A stretch of 64,000 nt of DNA from Pseudohoeflea suaedae (GCF_004354915.1 NZ_SMSI01000001.1:992001-1056000), one strand, 5' to 3'. Numbered from the stretch's first letter, positions 43,942 to 53,425 are shown. Notes: a model not told the origin generated them from the sequence alone. Program-made: numbers and translations.

Positions 43942-46170
43942 ATGCGTTTTCAGATCAGCCTTCTCGCACTCTGCATCGGGCTCGGGACAATGCCATCCTT
44001 CGCTCAAACGGCCGAAGACGAGGCCGGTGCCGGGGAGGCGCCACTCACCGGCGCGGGCGCGGTCACCCAACTGGACACCCTGGTGGTGACCGCCGGCCGG
44101 AGCGAAAGCGAGATCGCCAATGTGGCCCAGAACGTCAAGGTCGTCGAGCGCGACGAGATCGAGAAGCTGACGATCGGCAACACCGATGCTGCCAATCTCG
44201 TTTCGCGACTCGTTCCGGGTTTTCAGCCCGACAACCAGACGATCAGCGGCGCCTCGGAAACTTATCGCGGCCGCTCGATGCTGATCCTGATCGATGGCGT
44301 TCCGCGGACCACGCCGCTTCGCAACAACAGCCGCATTCTGTCTCTGATAGATCTCGACACGATCGAGCGCGTGGAAGTGGTCAGCGGTGCGTCGAGCCTC
44401 TACGGCGCTGGCGCGACCGGCGGCGTGATCAACTTCATCACCCGCAAGGGCGAGAGCGAGACGCCGCGCTGGACGGTGGAAACCCGCCTCGAGGCGCAGA
44501 CGTCGCATCCCGAAGAGTCCCTTGCTCCCAGCGTGACGGTGAGCGTGGAGGGTCGCAAGGGCAGTTTCGACTATTTCCTCTCCGGCTCCGGAGATCTGTC
44601 ACGCCGTCTCTATGATGCCAACGGCAACGAAATGGCATCGGACGGACTGCTCGGTCAGGGCGGCGGCGATCGCACCGGTTTCGGCAGCCTGTTCGGGCGC
44701 CTGGGTTACGAGGAGGGCGCGCGCCGCTTCGATCTTTCTTTCGACTGGACCTATGGCGAGCAGCATCCGGATTTTTATACCGACTATTCCGGTACTCGCG
44801 TGCGCCCCGATTACAGCGACCCCTACACCGGCGAGCCTCTTGTCGAGGATAGTAAATATGTGACCGCGCGGTTTGCCGACGACGCCTTTTCCCTCGGCGG
44901 TCTCGAACTGATCGCCTTCTACAACGACATCGAGAAGCAATCTCCGGAAACCCGGTTGAGCCCGGCCAATCCCTTCGTTCTTGCCGACGGGTTGAACCAG
45001 ACCGTGCTCGAGGGCCAGCGTTTCGGTCTCGGAGCGACCGTGCGGACGCCCGCCGATCGGCTCTTCGACGGAGCTGAATTCGTCTGGGGCACCGACTATA
45101 CCTTCGATCACATCACGCAGAAACAGGTGGGAACGGGCAGCGATGTGGCGTCCCCGCTCGACCAGCATCAGATCGGCCTGTTCGGGCAGCTCGAAGTGCC
45201 GGTGACGGACCGCCTGCGTCTTTCGGGCGGCATGCGCTTCGATGCCTTCTGGCTCGACGTCAAGGATTTTACGCGGCCGGCTTACGATGTCGGGCTTCCC
45301 GTGGCGCTGCCTCCCATCGGTGTGGGCGGCGGACAATTCGATTATCAGCAGGCCACTTTCAATGCCGGTGCGATCTACGATGTGACGGATGCAGCCCAAC
45401 TCTACGGCAATTTCTCGCAGGGTTATGAGCTGGCCGATATCGGCGCATTCACCCGACGGGCCGGCGCCAATGGCGGCTTCGGATCGGCGGAATTCTGCGA
45501 TGCCTATGGGAACGCCTTCGCGGGATTTGGCCTGTGCACCACGTCTCCCGCGCCCGACTTTTTCGTAAGCTACGCCGACATCGCGCCAGAGCCGCAGCTC
45601 GTCAACACGTTCGAGATCGGGACGCGCGCCGATTGGGGACGCCTGCGCGCCTCCGCATCGGCCTTTCTGTCGCTTTCGGACAATGGCCTGACCTTCGATG
45701 CGGGAACCAACACGGTCACCCAGCAGAAGGAACGGATCTGGGGCGGCGAGCTGACCGTCGCCTTCGATGTCAGCGATGCGTTCACGCTCGGCGGCATTCT
45801 CGGTTATGTCGAGGGCCGATATGACGCCGACGGCGACGGCACCATTGACAGCTACCTGCCCAACAACCGGATCGCGACGACCTGGAAGGGCGATGTCTAC
45901 GCCGATTACCGGTTCGAAAACGGCATCAGCACGCGCGCCGATGTGGAATTCTTCTCCGGCCGCGAGCGCGACGCATATCCCGAACTCGAAGGGGTCGCGC
46001 TGTTGCATCTGAGTGCACAGAAGACCTTCGAGAACGGTCACAAGCTCGGCGTCGGCATCTACAATGTTTTCGACACCGACTATGCCAATCCGACGGCATC
46101 GGCGACGCGCGGCATCGAGGTGCCGGGCCTCGGGCGGACGATCGGCGTGTCCTACAAGGCCGTGTTCTGA
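43942..46170 (+). CDS. TonB-dependent siderophore receptor
   Basis: The 742-residue outer-membrane protein starts at 43942 with AAGGGGG upstream. It has a signal peptide (cleavage after 'PSFA', residue 21), a TonB-box-like 'LDTLVVTA', a plug domain with 'RSMLILIDGVPR' and 'IERVEVVSGASSLYGAGATGGVINFIT', and a beta barrel ending in Phe. It imports ferric citrate-hydroxamate siderophore, as IutA or RhtA do. The RhtX-like gene overlaps its stop by 1 bp, and IRO boxes lie upstream. Confidence 0.92.
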   Translation: MRFQISLLALCIGLGTMPSFAQTAEDEAGAGEAPLTGAGAVTQLDTLVVTAGRSESEIANVAQNVKVVERDEIEKLTIGNTDAANLVSRLVPGFQPDNQTISGASETYRGRSMLILIDGVPRTTPLRNNSRILSLIDLDTIERVEVVSGASSLYGAGATGGVINFITRKGESETPRWTVETRLEAQTSHPEESLAPSVTVSVEGRKGSFDYFLSGSGDLSRRLYDANGNEMASDGLLGQGGGDRTGFGSLFGRLGYEEGARRFDLSFDWTYGEQHPDFYTDYSGTRVRPDYSDPYTGEPLVEDSKYVTARFADDAFSLGGLELIAFYNDIEKQSPETRLSPANPFVLADGLNQTVLEGQRFGLGATVRTPADRLFDGAEFVWGTDYTFDHITQKQVGTGSDVASPLDQHQIGLFGQLEVPVTDRLRLSGGMRFDAFWLDVKDFTRPAYDVGLPVALPPIGVGGGQFDYQQATFNAGAIYDVTDAAQLYGNFSQGYELADIGAFTRRAGANGGFGSAEFCDAYGNAFAGFGLCTTSPAPDFFVSYADIAPEPQLVNTFEIGTRADWGRLRASASAFLSLSDNGLTFDAGTNTVTQQKERIWGGELTVAFDVSDAFTLGGILGYVEGRYDADGDGTIDSYLPNNRIATTWKGDVYADYRFENGISTRADVEFFSGRERDAYPELEGVALLHLSAQKTFENGHKLGVGIYNVFDTDYANPTASATRGIEVPGLGRTIGVSYKAVF

Positions 46171-47465
46171 TGGCTGGGCGGCACGATCTTTCGCTGCCGT
46201 CCGGTGGAGACCGCGAAGGCGATCGATCGGCGACCGGGATCGCTGTCGATCCGGCGGAACCGGTGCAAGGGCAGCCTGTTTCGCTCTATCTCACCCTTGC
46301 CGGTCTCTATCTCGCGCAAGGTATTCCCACCTATCTCATCGCCGCCGCGCTGCCGCCGACGCTTCGCGCAGCAGGCGTTTCCCGCAGCACCATCGGCCTG
46401 TTCTCGCTTTTGATGCTGCCGCTCGTGCTGAAGTTTCTCTGGGCGCCGCTCGTCGACCGCTGGCGTCCTCTGCCGCGTCTGGGGCATCGCCGCGGCTGGA
46501 TCGTGCCGACACAGCTTCTGACTGCTTCCGGCATCGCCGTGATGGCATTTGTCGAGCCGACGGATATTGCCGCGCTTTTCATTGTCTGCATGACCATCGC
46601 GCTTGCCATGTCGACCCAGGACATTGCCACGGATGGCTACGCGACCCGCCATCTCACCCCGGCCCATCGCGCCGTGGGCAACGCCATCCAGGGTGGCTCC
46701 GTCGCCTTTGGCGTCATCGTCGGCGGCACGTTTTCACTCGTGCTGTTCGAGCGGTTCGGATGGCAGCCGACCCTGCTCTTCATCGCCGTGCTGTCGCTGC
46801 TGCCGGTTCTGGTCACGCCGCTGATGAAGGAGCCTTCCCCGGACGAACTCACCCGCCGGTCGCGCCCCTCACTCAAGGCGTTCTTCATGCGGCCCGAGGC
46901 GCGGTCGATCCTGGCGATCGCTCTGATCTTCCGGGTGAGCGAAGGTCTGGTCAAGGCGATGGAAGGGCCGTATCTCGTCGATATTGGTCTTCCTTTGTCC
47001 TGGATCGGCTATCTTTCCGGACTATCGGCGGCGACGGCCGGGCTGATCGGTTCGGTCGTCGCCGTCGGGCTGATCAAGGGGCAGGGCAATGTCAGGGCGC
47101 TCGTCACCCTCGGTGCCTTGCGGACGATCTGCTTTGCGCTCTTCGCCGCTCATGCATGGGGTTTCGCCGAACCGGACGGCATCGTCATCGGTGCTGCGGC
47201 ATTTCAGACATTCATCCGCTACATGGAGATCGTGGTACTCTATTCGATCTATATGAGCGTGGCCTCGACCGAGCAGCCTGGCACGGATTTCACCATTCTG
47301 GCCTGCGCGCAGCTGCTCGTCTATCTGATCGGCTCGAGCGTGTCCGGCCTGCTTGCCGATCGTCTCGGCTATGGCGCCCTGTTCGGCCTCGCCACAGCCC
47401 TGTCGGCCCTTGCAGTCCCATTGGTTTTCCAGCTCGCCAGGTCCAGAACCCGGGCACCACAGTGA
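46170..47465 (+). CDS. rhtX: RhtX/FptX-family inner-membrane siderophore importer (MFS)
   Basis: The 431-residue membrane protein has a 35-residue soluble N-terminus, then twelve spans with 'YLAQGIPTYLIAAALPPTLR', 'KFLWAPLVDRW' and 'STQDIATDGYA'. These features belong to the AmpG-related RhtX/FptX group, single proteins that carry siderophores across the inner membrane without an ABC system. The ATG shares one base with the receptor stop (TGATG), so it is coupled to the receptor, as in the rhizobactin uptake locus. Confidence 0.85.
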   Translation: MAGRHDLSLPSGGDREGDRSATGIAVDPAEPVQGQPVSLYLTLAGLYLAQGIPTYLIAAALPPTLRAAGVSRSTIGLFSLLMLPLVLKFLWAPLVDRWRPLPRLGHRRGWIVPTQLLTASGIAVMAFVEPTDIAALFIVCMTIALAMSTQDIATDGYATRHLTPAHRAVGNAIQGGSVAFGVIVGGTFSLVLFERFGWQPTLLFIAVLSLLPVLVTPLMKEPSPDELTRRSRPSLKAFFMRPEARSILAIALIFRVSEGLVKAMEGPYLVDIGLPLSWIGYLSGLSAATAGLIGSVVAVGLIKGQGNVRALVTLGALRTICFALFAAHAWGFAEPDGIVIGAAAFQTFIRYMEIVVLYSIYMSVASTEQPGTDFTILACAQLLVYLIGSSVSGLLADRLGYGALFGLATALSALAVPLVFQLARSRTRAPQ

Positions 47466-47528
47466 ATCTCGGAGCAAAAGACTGGCGAACTCTCCCAAAA
47501 TTTGGAGGAAGTTCAGCGTCTCAGTTCA

Positions 47529-47590
47529 CCTGACACAGGTTGCGGGCAAAGCATCTAAACTCGTGTGTGACCTGAGACAAATTGCGGTCA
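47529..47590. repeat. Pair of imperfect 20-bp direct repeats
   Basis: CCTGACACAGGTTGCGGGCA (47529-47548) and CCTGAGACAAATTGCGGTCA (47571-47590) agree at 16 of 20 positions and are 42 bp apart. They lie between rhtX and the acetyltransferase gene. Paired repeats like this occur near the ends of some insertion sequences, so this may be an IS end left behind; no transposase is nearby. Confidence 0.4.
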
Positions 47591-47605
47591 TCTGAGTCCG
47601 AACCC

Positions 47606-48208
47606 TTAGCCGGCGCTTCCGAATTTGGTGTTTTCGGTACCGCCGACCGGTTTCTTCCACTCGGCCGGCATGCCGGCGTAAATGCCCGGTTCATATGTGC
47701 CCTCGCGCACCACAGCATTGGCGGCGATTACGGTTCGTCCCGCCAGTTGCGCGCCGCCGAAGATGCGGACCCCGGAAAAGATCATGCAATCGTTTCCGAT
47801 CTCGATCCGCTTCAGCCTCATGGGGCTGTATTTCATCGGTCCGTCATATGAGGCAAAATCGAAATCGAAGCTGATGAGCGAACTCTGATGGGCGATCGAG
47901 ACATCGTCGCCGATGCGGATCCCACCCTTGCCGTCGAGATAGCAGGTCTCGAAGATCGAAACATTGTTGCCAAGCTCGATCTGCTCCCAATAGGTCACGC
48001 GCACGCCGGTTTCGAAAACCACATTGTCGCCGCAGGACTTGGCAAGGCGCTTCGCCCACAGATACCGGATCGCGATCCCCAATTTCCACGGGACCAGTTC
48101 GACGATCGGCCAGGTTGCCGTGAACAGGAAGCGCGGCATCAGGCCCGAAATCAGGTTCATCACGGCGATGATGGGCTTGGCTCTTCTGAAGACGTCCTTG
48201 CCAGCCAT
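47606..48208 (-). CDS. Hexapeptide-repeat (left-handed beta-helix) acyltransferase
   Basis: The 200-residue protein has a 50-residue N-terminal amphipathic region, then hexapeptide repeats such as 'VVFETGVRVTYWEQIELGNNVSIFE' and 'IRIGDDVSIAHQS', ending in 'TVIAANAVVREG'. This is the LbH fold of CatB/WcaF-like O-acetyltransferases, usually modifying sugars of surface polysaccharides with acetyl-CoA. It is a single gene facing rhtX. The substrate is not evident. Confidence 0.85.
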   Translation of the reverse strand: MAGKDVFRRAKPIIAVMNLISGLMPRFLFTATWPIVELVPWKLGIAIRYLWAKRLAKSCGDNVVFETGVRVTYWEQIELGNNVSIFETCYLDGKGGIRIGDDVSIAHQSSLISFDFDFASYDGPMKYSPMRLKRIEIGNDCMIFSGVRIFGGAQLAGRTVIAANAVVREGTYEPGIYAGMPAEWKKPVGGTENTKFGSAG

Positions 48209-48797
48209 GTCATGTCCGTCCCGAATTGGCGGGCGTCGCGCGTGTCTGCATCACTCCGCTTCGAACCAGGTCATCATTCCGGCATAGGCATCTTATTTCG
48301 GAAGGGGCGAAGGCCGAGGCCGATTTCAGAAATTCACGTCTGGTCCGAAACACCGGATCATTCCTTGTTCAAGAGGCAGGTCGTCATGGCGTCCTGATCT
48401 CTCTGTATGAGACATAGCGGTCCATCGCAGGCGACTTCGCCCATGGGAAGTCTCCCCGAATTGGCCGACTGAGACACCCGGCGATTCCAGACCGACATTC
48501 AGGCTCCTATTGCGTCTCGGTCGGAACGGAAGGATTTCAAGCCTTTGAAATTTAAGGATAATTCTGGAAGGTCGGGCTGGGGTTTATTTTACTCTAGCGG
48601 GTCTCTCATGGGATTCTTCAAGCACGGCACCGATCTTTAAATGGGGAGATATTAAAATATCAATGATTTGCCGGAATTTTGGTAATTACCACCTCATGTT
48701 CAAAATTGCCTGAAATGCCTGAAGCCCTGTGCGAGCCCGGGAGCCTGCGGTCGAAACGCGGGCGGCGATTGCGGTTATCCGGTTCGGCATTGTCGTT
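48209..48797. other. Intergenic stretch without a supported gene
   Basis: Open frames here are short and overlapping. The segment 48,530-48,700 is AT-rich and contains the small palindrome GGTAATTACC at 48681-48690. I see no RNA gene. Confidence 0.4.
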
Positions 48798-49244
48798 ATG
48801 CGGGACTGGGGTGCTGTGAGCTGTCAACGGCACGGCGAGCTTTCGGCGTTTTCGCGCGCAAGCGGTTCCAACAGTTTGAGCTTTGAAGATGCGCGAGTTC
48901 AATTGCCGATCCGTCAGAAAATCGCCATCCGGGATTGGCTCCTCCTGCAATCGGTTCTCGATGAACGCTTGGCGAAAGTGGCGCATGCCAACAACGATGA
49001 GCAGCCGGCCGCCGAGCAAGCCGGTAGCACGTCTTACGTTCTGGCCCTGATGATGAACGACGCCCTCTTCGAACGGTTTCGGTTGTCGGACGAACAGATC
49101 CTGATGGAGCTTTTACGCCATGGCCGTCTCGCGAAGCGGGCGCTCCTCAAGGCGGCCAGTCGGGCCTGGTTGCATGCCGGAAGCCAAAAGCCTCGCGGCT
49201 GGACCATTCCACCTTGGAGCGAGGTGGGTGGCAGTTGCGTCTGA
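48798..49244 (+). CDS. Possible hypothetical protein
   Basis: A 148-codon frame from ATG 48798 has GC-rich third positions in its middle and a helix-rich, charged segment 'MMNDALFERFRLSDEQILMELL'. No clear ribosome site is seen, upstream sequence also stays open, and antisense frames overlap. No family is recognised. It may be a small gene or the remains of one. Confidence 0.3.
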   Translation: MRDWGAVSCQRHGELSAFSRASGSNSLSFEDARVQLPIRQKIAIRDWLLLQSVLDERLAKVAHANNDEQPAAEQAGSTSYVLALMMNDALFERFRLSDEQILMELLRHGRLAKRALLKAASRAWLHAGSQKPRGWTIPPWSEVGGSCV

Positions 49245-49775
49245 TGTTGAGAATTCGCCGGCGTTCGTGAAGACGCGTTGCAAGCGCGAGCCCGGAAGCC
49301 GATGTGCGACGGCCTGTGCCACTTACGCGTTCAGAATTTGGCAGAGACGGTCACGACTTGCCTTATTCGAAAGGATACGTGGTCACTCAGCTTGCGTACC
49401 AAAGTGACCCAGGCAGCAGATATGCAGCTTCCTCTTGCCAGGATCCACCAGAACGAGCTTGGCATTTTCGCAGCGGGTCAAGCGCCTTGCGTAAAAAATG
49501 TTGCTGGATGGCAACAGCCGGAATGGCAAAAGGGGAGTCTTGCGTAAGATATCTTACGGATATAGCAACAGTGGCGCGAATATGATCCCGATATTCTGGA
49601 GGTTACACTCATAAGGCGATTACTCATCTGAAAGTGCAAGATTTCTTGCAACGGCCTGAGGCTGAAAACAAAATCAATACAAAGCCTTTACCTTATTTAA
49701 GGGGCTTGAGTTCACGATTTGACAAGACCTGCCGCGGTTGCCGGCTTGATTCACCGTTAAGCAGAGAGCTTGTTC
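49245..49775. other. Upstream region of the autotransporter gene
   Basis: No gene is supported. The last 280 bp hold a perfect palindrome (49543-49558) and AT-rich sequence suited to a promoter, with the start codon of the autotransporter at 49776. Confidence 0.4.
49543..49558. promoter_or_regulatory. 16-bp perfect palindrome upstream of the autotransporter
   Basis: CGTAAGAT-ATCTTACG is a perfect palindrome 217 bp before the autotransporter start. A related 'TTGCGTAA' occurs 50 bp earlier, near 49486. It is a good candidate operator for a dimeric regulator that I cannot name. Confidence 0.45.
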
Positions 49776-52448
49776 ATGCCCCCCTTTTCCACTGTCCGAC
49801 CTGCAAATTCCATCCGGGCGCTGCTGCTTGCCTCGACGGCTGTTCTGTTCGCCTCTCCCATGCCCGGTCACGCGACTGATGTGGATGAAGATATCGTGGT
49901 CGATGGCGTTGCTCAGCCATATCCTGACGACTTGAATATTGGCGCGTCAGCCGAGGGCTCCCTCACGATCATCAACGGCGGCTCGGTGAGCAACGCCAAC
50001 GGATTTATCGGTAGAAATCCCGGCAGCACCGGCGTTGTGACGGTCACCGGCACAGGCTCGTCCTGGACCAATTCCATGAATTTATTGGTCGGCGCCTTTG
50101 GCGGTAATGGCACGCTGACTGTTTCCGACAGCGGATCGGTGAGCAGCGGCTTTGTATTTATCGGCTTGGATTCCGGCAGCACCGGGGTTGCGACGGTCAC
50201 CGGCACAGGCTCGTCCTGGACCAATTCTAGCAATTTGTTTGTCGGAGTTTCTGGCAACGGCACGCTGACCGTTTCCGACGGCGGATCGGTGAGCAACGAC
50301 AACGGACTTATCGGCTCTGTTGGTTCCGGCGTCACAGGAGTTGTGACGGTCACCGGCACGGGCTCGTCCTGGGCCAATTCTGGCCTGTTGGCTGTCGGAA
50401 ATGGTGGCAACGGCACGCTGACCGTTGCCGACGGCGGATCGGTGAGCAACACCAGCGGATCTATCAGCAGAAATTCCGGCAGCACCGGGGTTGTGACGGT
50501 CACCGGCGCAGGCTCGTCCTGGACCAGTTCTGGCGATTTGCAGGTCGGACGTGACGGCAACGGCACGCTGACGGCGACCGACAAGGGCGTTGTCGAAGCT
50601 GGCAGCTTCAGCGTTGCAGTCAATGCAGGCTCGACCGGCACGATCAATATCGGGGCTGCGTCCGGCGAGGACGCGCAGGCGGCAGGCGCATTGCAGGGCG
50701 CCGACGGTGCGGTCGCCGTCATCGAATTCGGCGCGGGCGACGGAACCATCGTCCTCAATCACACCGAAACGGATTACGAGTTCGATGCCACGGTATCCGG
50801 CGACGGCCTGTTCAAGCAAGAGGCCGGCAATACGCATCTGACGGGCGACTGGTCGGGCTTCACCGGAACCGGCGAGATCAGCGGGGGGATGCTCTCCATC
50901 GACACGGATTTCCGCGGCTCGCTCTCCGTGCTGTCTGGCGGCACGCTGGCGGGCGAAGGAAGCATCGACGGCGATGCCGATTTCGACGCGGGCTCCACCT
51001 TGCTGGTCGATCTCGACGCCGACGACATTCTCGACGTCTCCGGGACCGTCACGATCGACGAGGATGCGCATGTCGCATTTGCTGGCAGTCGTACGCTCGA
51101 TTTTGAGCTCGGCATCAGCACCACCATCATGACCGCCGGCGAGATCGACGGGGAATTCGACTCCGTTATCGAGGACCTGCTCTTCCTCGACATCGCGCTC
51201 GCCTATACGCCCACGACCATCGATCTGACCCCGGAGCGCAACGGCCTCGCCTTTTCCGACGTCACCGATACCAGGACCCAGGCCGCCATTGCCGACGCCG
51301 TCGAAAGCCTCGACTGGGGCAATCCCCTCTATGACGAGTTCCTCTTCATGAACAACAGGGACCAGGTGATCGAGGGGACTATCTGGCTGTCCGGCGAGGC
51401 CCATGCCTCGATCCAGACATCGGCCATCCAGAGCGCCGGAATGGTCCGCGACATCATCACCTGGCGCCTGCGCTCCTCCCTCGCGGTCGATAACGCGGAT
51501 GTCGTCTCCATGGACTCCATGACCGGCAATCTCGCGCAACTCGCCTATGCCGGGGACGAAGGCACGCCGGCAGGCGTCGACGGCACGACCACCGGGTCGA
51601 TCGGGACCGCCAGCGGCCACGCCGTCTGGAGCAAGGCCTATGGCGCGATGGGAAAGACGCTGGGGAGCGGCGAAAGCCACACCACCGAGCGCTCCACCGG
51701 CGGCCTGCTGACCGGCGTCGAGATCGGCTACGGCAGCGACTGGCGCCTCGGCGGTTTCCTCGGCTACAGCCACACCCAGACCAATGTGGGCGAGCTTGAG
51801 TCCAAGTCGGGCATGGACAGCTTTACCGCCGGCCTCTACGCCGCCCGCCGTTATGAGGCGCTTCGCCTGATGTACGGGGCGGCGGTGAGCGTCAACGAAA
51901 TCGGCACCGAGCGGAATGTGCGCTTCTCCAGCATCGACGAGACGCTGACGGCCGACTATCGCTCCGCAACCGTCCAGGCCTTCGGCGAGGTCGGCTATGC
52001 GCTGACGAACCAGAACGGCTTCCTGATCGAGCCCTTCGCCGGTGCGGCGCTGGTCTACCAGTATACCAGCGGCTTTACCGAAACCGGCGGCGCCTCGGCC
52101 CTGACCGGTGCCTGGGCTTCCCGCATGCTTCCGGTGACCACCCTCGGCCTGCGCAGCACCTTCGATCTCGGACGGCTTTACGGCGGCACAGGGGTATCGC
52201 TCGCAAGTTCCGTTGCCTGGAATCACACCTTCGGCGACATCACGCCGGCAACGACCATGACCTTCGGCTCGACGAATACGTCGTTCACCGTTCCCGGCAA
52301 TGCCGCGGCACGCGATGTCGGCCTCGTCGGCGTCGGCCTCAACTTCGCCGTCACGCCCGACATGCCGATCACCATCGATTACACCGGCGCCTTCGCACCG
52401 GACCAGGAAGACCACGCGCTCTCCGCAGGGGTGAACGCGCGGTTCTGA
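49776..52448 (+). CDS. Autotransporter with tandem repeat passenger and C-terminal beta-barrel
   Basis: The 890-residue type V secreted protein starts at ATG 49776 (an in-frame TTG at 49770 is weaker). A signal peptide ends near 'PGHA'. Residues about 61-262 are four repeats of about 51 residues ('GTLTVSDGGSVSN...VTVTGTGSSW'), predicted to form a beta-helix. A linker follows, and from about residue 615 to the end there is an autotransporter beta-domain ending 'NARF'. It should be exposed at the surface, possibly in adhesion. A long antisense frame over it is an artefact of the repeats and high GC. Confidence 0.88.
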   Translation: MPPFSTVRPANSIRALLLASTAVLFASPMPGHATDVDEDIVVDGVAQPYPDDLNIGASAEGSLTIINGGSVSNANGFIGRNPGSTGVVTVTGTGSSWTNSMNLLVGAFGGNGTLTVSDSGSVSSGFVFIGLDSGSTGVATVTGTGSSWTNSSNLFVGVSGNGTLTVSDGGSVSNDNGLIGSVGSGVTGVVTVTGTGSSWANSGLLAVGNGGNGTLTVADGGSVSNTSGSISRNSGSTGVVTVTGAGSSWTSSGDLQVGRDGNGTLTATDKGVVEAGSFSVAVNAGSTGTINIGAASGEDAQAAGALQGADGAVAVIEFGAGDGTIVLNHTETDYEFDATVSGDGLFKQEAGNTHLTGDWSGFTGTGEISGGMLSIDTDFRGSLSVLSGGTLAGEGSIDGDADFDAGSTLLVDLDADDILDVSGTVTIDEDAHVAFAGSRTLDFELGISTTIMTAGEIDGEFDSVIEDLLFLDIALAYTPTTIDLTPERNGLAFSDVTDTRTQAAIADAVESLDWGNPLYDEFLFMNNRDQVIEGTIWLSGEAHASIQTSAIQSAGMVRDIITWRLRSSLAVDNADVVSMDSMTGNLAQLAYAGDEGTPAGVDGTTTGSIGTASGHAVWSKAYGAMGKTLGSGESHTTERSTGGLLTGVEIGYGSDWRLGGFLGYSHTQTNVGELESKSGMDSFTAGLYAARRYEALRLMYGAAVSVNEIGTERNVRFSSIDETLTADYRSATVQAFGEVGYALTNQNGFLIEPFAGAALVYQYTSGFTETGGASALTGAWASRMLPVTTLGLRSTFDLGRLYGGTGVSLASSVAWNHTFGDITPATTMTFGSTNTSFTVPGNAAARDVGLVGVGLNFAVTPDMPITIDYTGAFAPDQEDHALSAGVNARF
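49956..50561 (+). repeat. Four tandem ~151-bp repeats in the autotransporter passenger
   Basis: The phrase CGGTCACCGGCACAGGCTCG recurs at 50041, 50194, 50347 and, with one change or more, at 50497, giving periods of 153, 153 and 150 bp. Units encode 50-51 residues and are nearly identical in their VTVTGTGSSW segment, while the rest varies. High DNA identity between units suggests recent expansion, with copy number open to change by recombination. Confidence 0.85.
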
Positions 52449-52858
52449 GGCAGAACGGGCCCGTCAATCAGGCAGGCCGGGGGAGGCCTTGCCTTGCCGT
52501 GGATAACATCGCCGGAGCCTCCCGAGCCTATGCCGGTTCGGCAGGCACGGCGGCTTCAGCATGCGTCCGGTTGTGACCGGGACGACTGGGATGAAGAGGC
52601 CAATCTTCCTGCCGGGCAACATGTAAGGCGGCGGGAGATGCAGCTGTTGGCAAACCCGGCTCCCGGAATGACGGCGGCCCATGAAAGACCGAACGGCAAA
52701 CCATCATTCCGGTGACGTGCAGATTGACGATGCCGACGGTGCCCCGGACGCAATAGGACGCGATAGGACGCGATAGGCCTGCATTTGCCGTATCATGTGA
52801 GGGCGATTGCCGGGACTCCGGGCCACATTCGTGTTGAGTTTAGCTACTGCCCAGATAC
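52449..52858. other. Intergenic region with a short tandem repeat
   Basis: This 410-bp gap between the autotransporter and the IalB-like gene holds no supported gene. A 10-bp unit of the form CRATAGGACG (last copy imperfect) is repeated three times at 52751-52780. A weak GGCAGGCC/GGCCTTGCC hairpin near 52471-52493 lacks a T tract. Confidence 0.5.
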
Positions 52859-53425
52859 TCAATTGTCTGGTTTTGCGCCGACCAGCTGCCCGAGGCGGTC
52901 CGAGGCGGGGGCGAAGCCATTGAGCGAGATCGGGAGTGTGAAACTCCGGCCATCTTCAAAGCGGGTGACTGCAAGGTTGAGAACCTTGCCGTTGCGCAGC
53001 TTTGTTTCCAGCTCGCCGTCAATTTCAAACACGCTGAGGCAGCCGACCAGTAGGCAGGTCGAAAACGCCATGGTTTTAGATAGTTTGCCATCGTCCACCT
53101 GCATGGTCACGCCATCGGCAAGACGCACCCCAAACGGCATGGTCAGGGTGAGTATCATATCGCCGGTCCAGTTCCGCCGCAGTTCCGCCGCCAGTACTAT
53201 CTCGTGGGTATTCTTCGTACGCTGCTCCTGTCGCATCAGGCAAAGCGTCGCCTTGTCTTTATTCGTACAGATTACGCCCCAGTCACCGTAGCTTTCCTGC
53301 AGTACCGGGGCACCTGCGGACACTCCATCCCTCTCCTGCAGCGACTGGGACTGGGTCCATGAGGGCGAAGCAGGGCTCGCAAGGGCGGCGAAGAGAGAGG
53401 CAAGGATGGGTAGCAGACTTACCAT
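52859..53425 (-). CDS. Invasion-associated locus B (IalB)-family protein
   Basis: The 188-residue protein has an N-terminal hydrophobic signal ('MVSLLPILASLFAALASPAS') and an IalB domain with 'YGDWGVICTN', 'CLMRQEQ', 'LPFGV'-like 'MPFGVRLADGVTMQVDDG' and paired cysteines in 'STCLLVGCLS'. IalB-type proteins are exported and found in many alphaproteobacteria; the name comes from Bartonella and does not prove virulence. The start at 53425 gives a proper signal peptide; the longer frame to 53533 does not. Confidence 0.82.
   Translation of the reverse strand: MVSLLPILASLFAALASPASPSWTQSQSLQERDGVSAGAPVLQESYGDWGVICTNKDKATLCLMRQEQRTKNTHEIVLAAELRRNWTGDMILTLTMPFGVRLADGVTMQVDDGKLSKTMAFSTCLLVGCLSVFEIDGELETKLRNGKVLNLAVTRFEDGRSFTLPISLNGFAPASDRLGQLVGAKPDN

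Noticed and set aside
49956-50561. CRISPR array
   Set aside because: The repeats are in frame, 150-153 bp long and encode beta-helix units of one protein; there are no short repeats with unique spacers and no cas genes.
50082-52415. A 777-codon open frame antisense to the autotransporter
   Set aside because: It arises from the high GC and repeats of the sense gene, is full of Gly, Arg, Ala and Asp without domain structure, and has no ribosome site. The sense frame has a signal peptide, repeats and a beta-domain.
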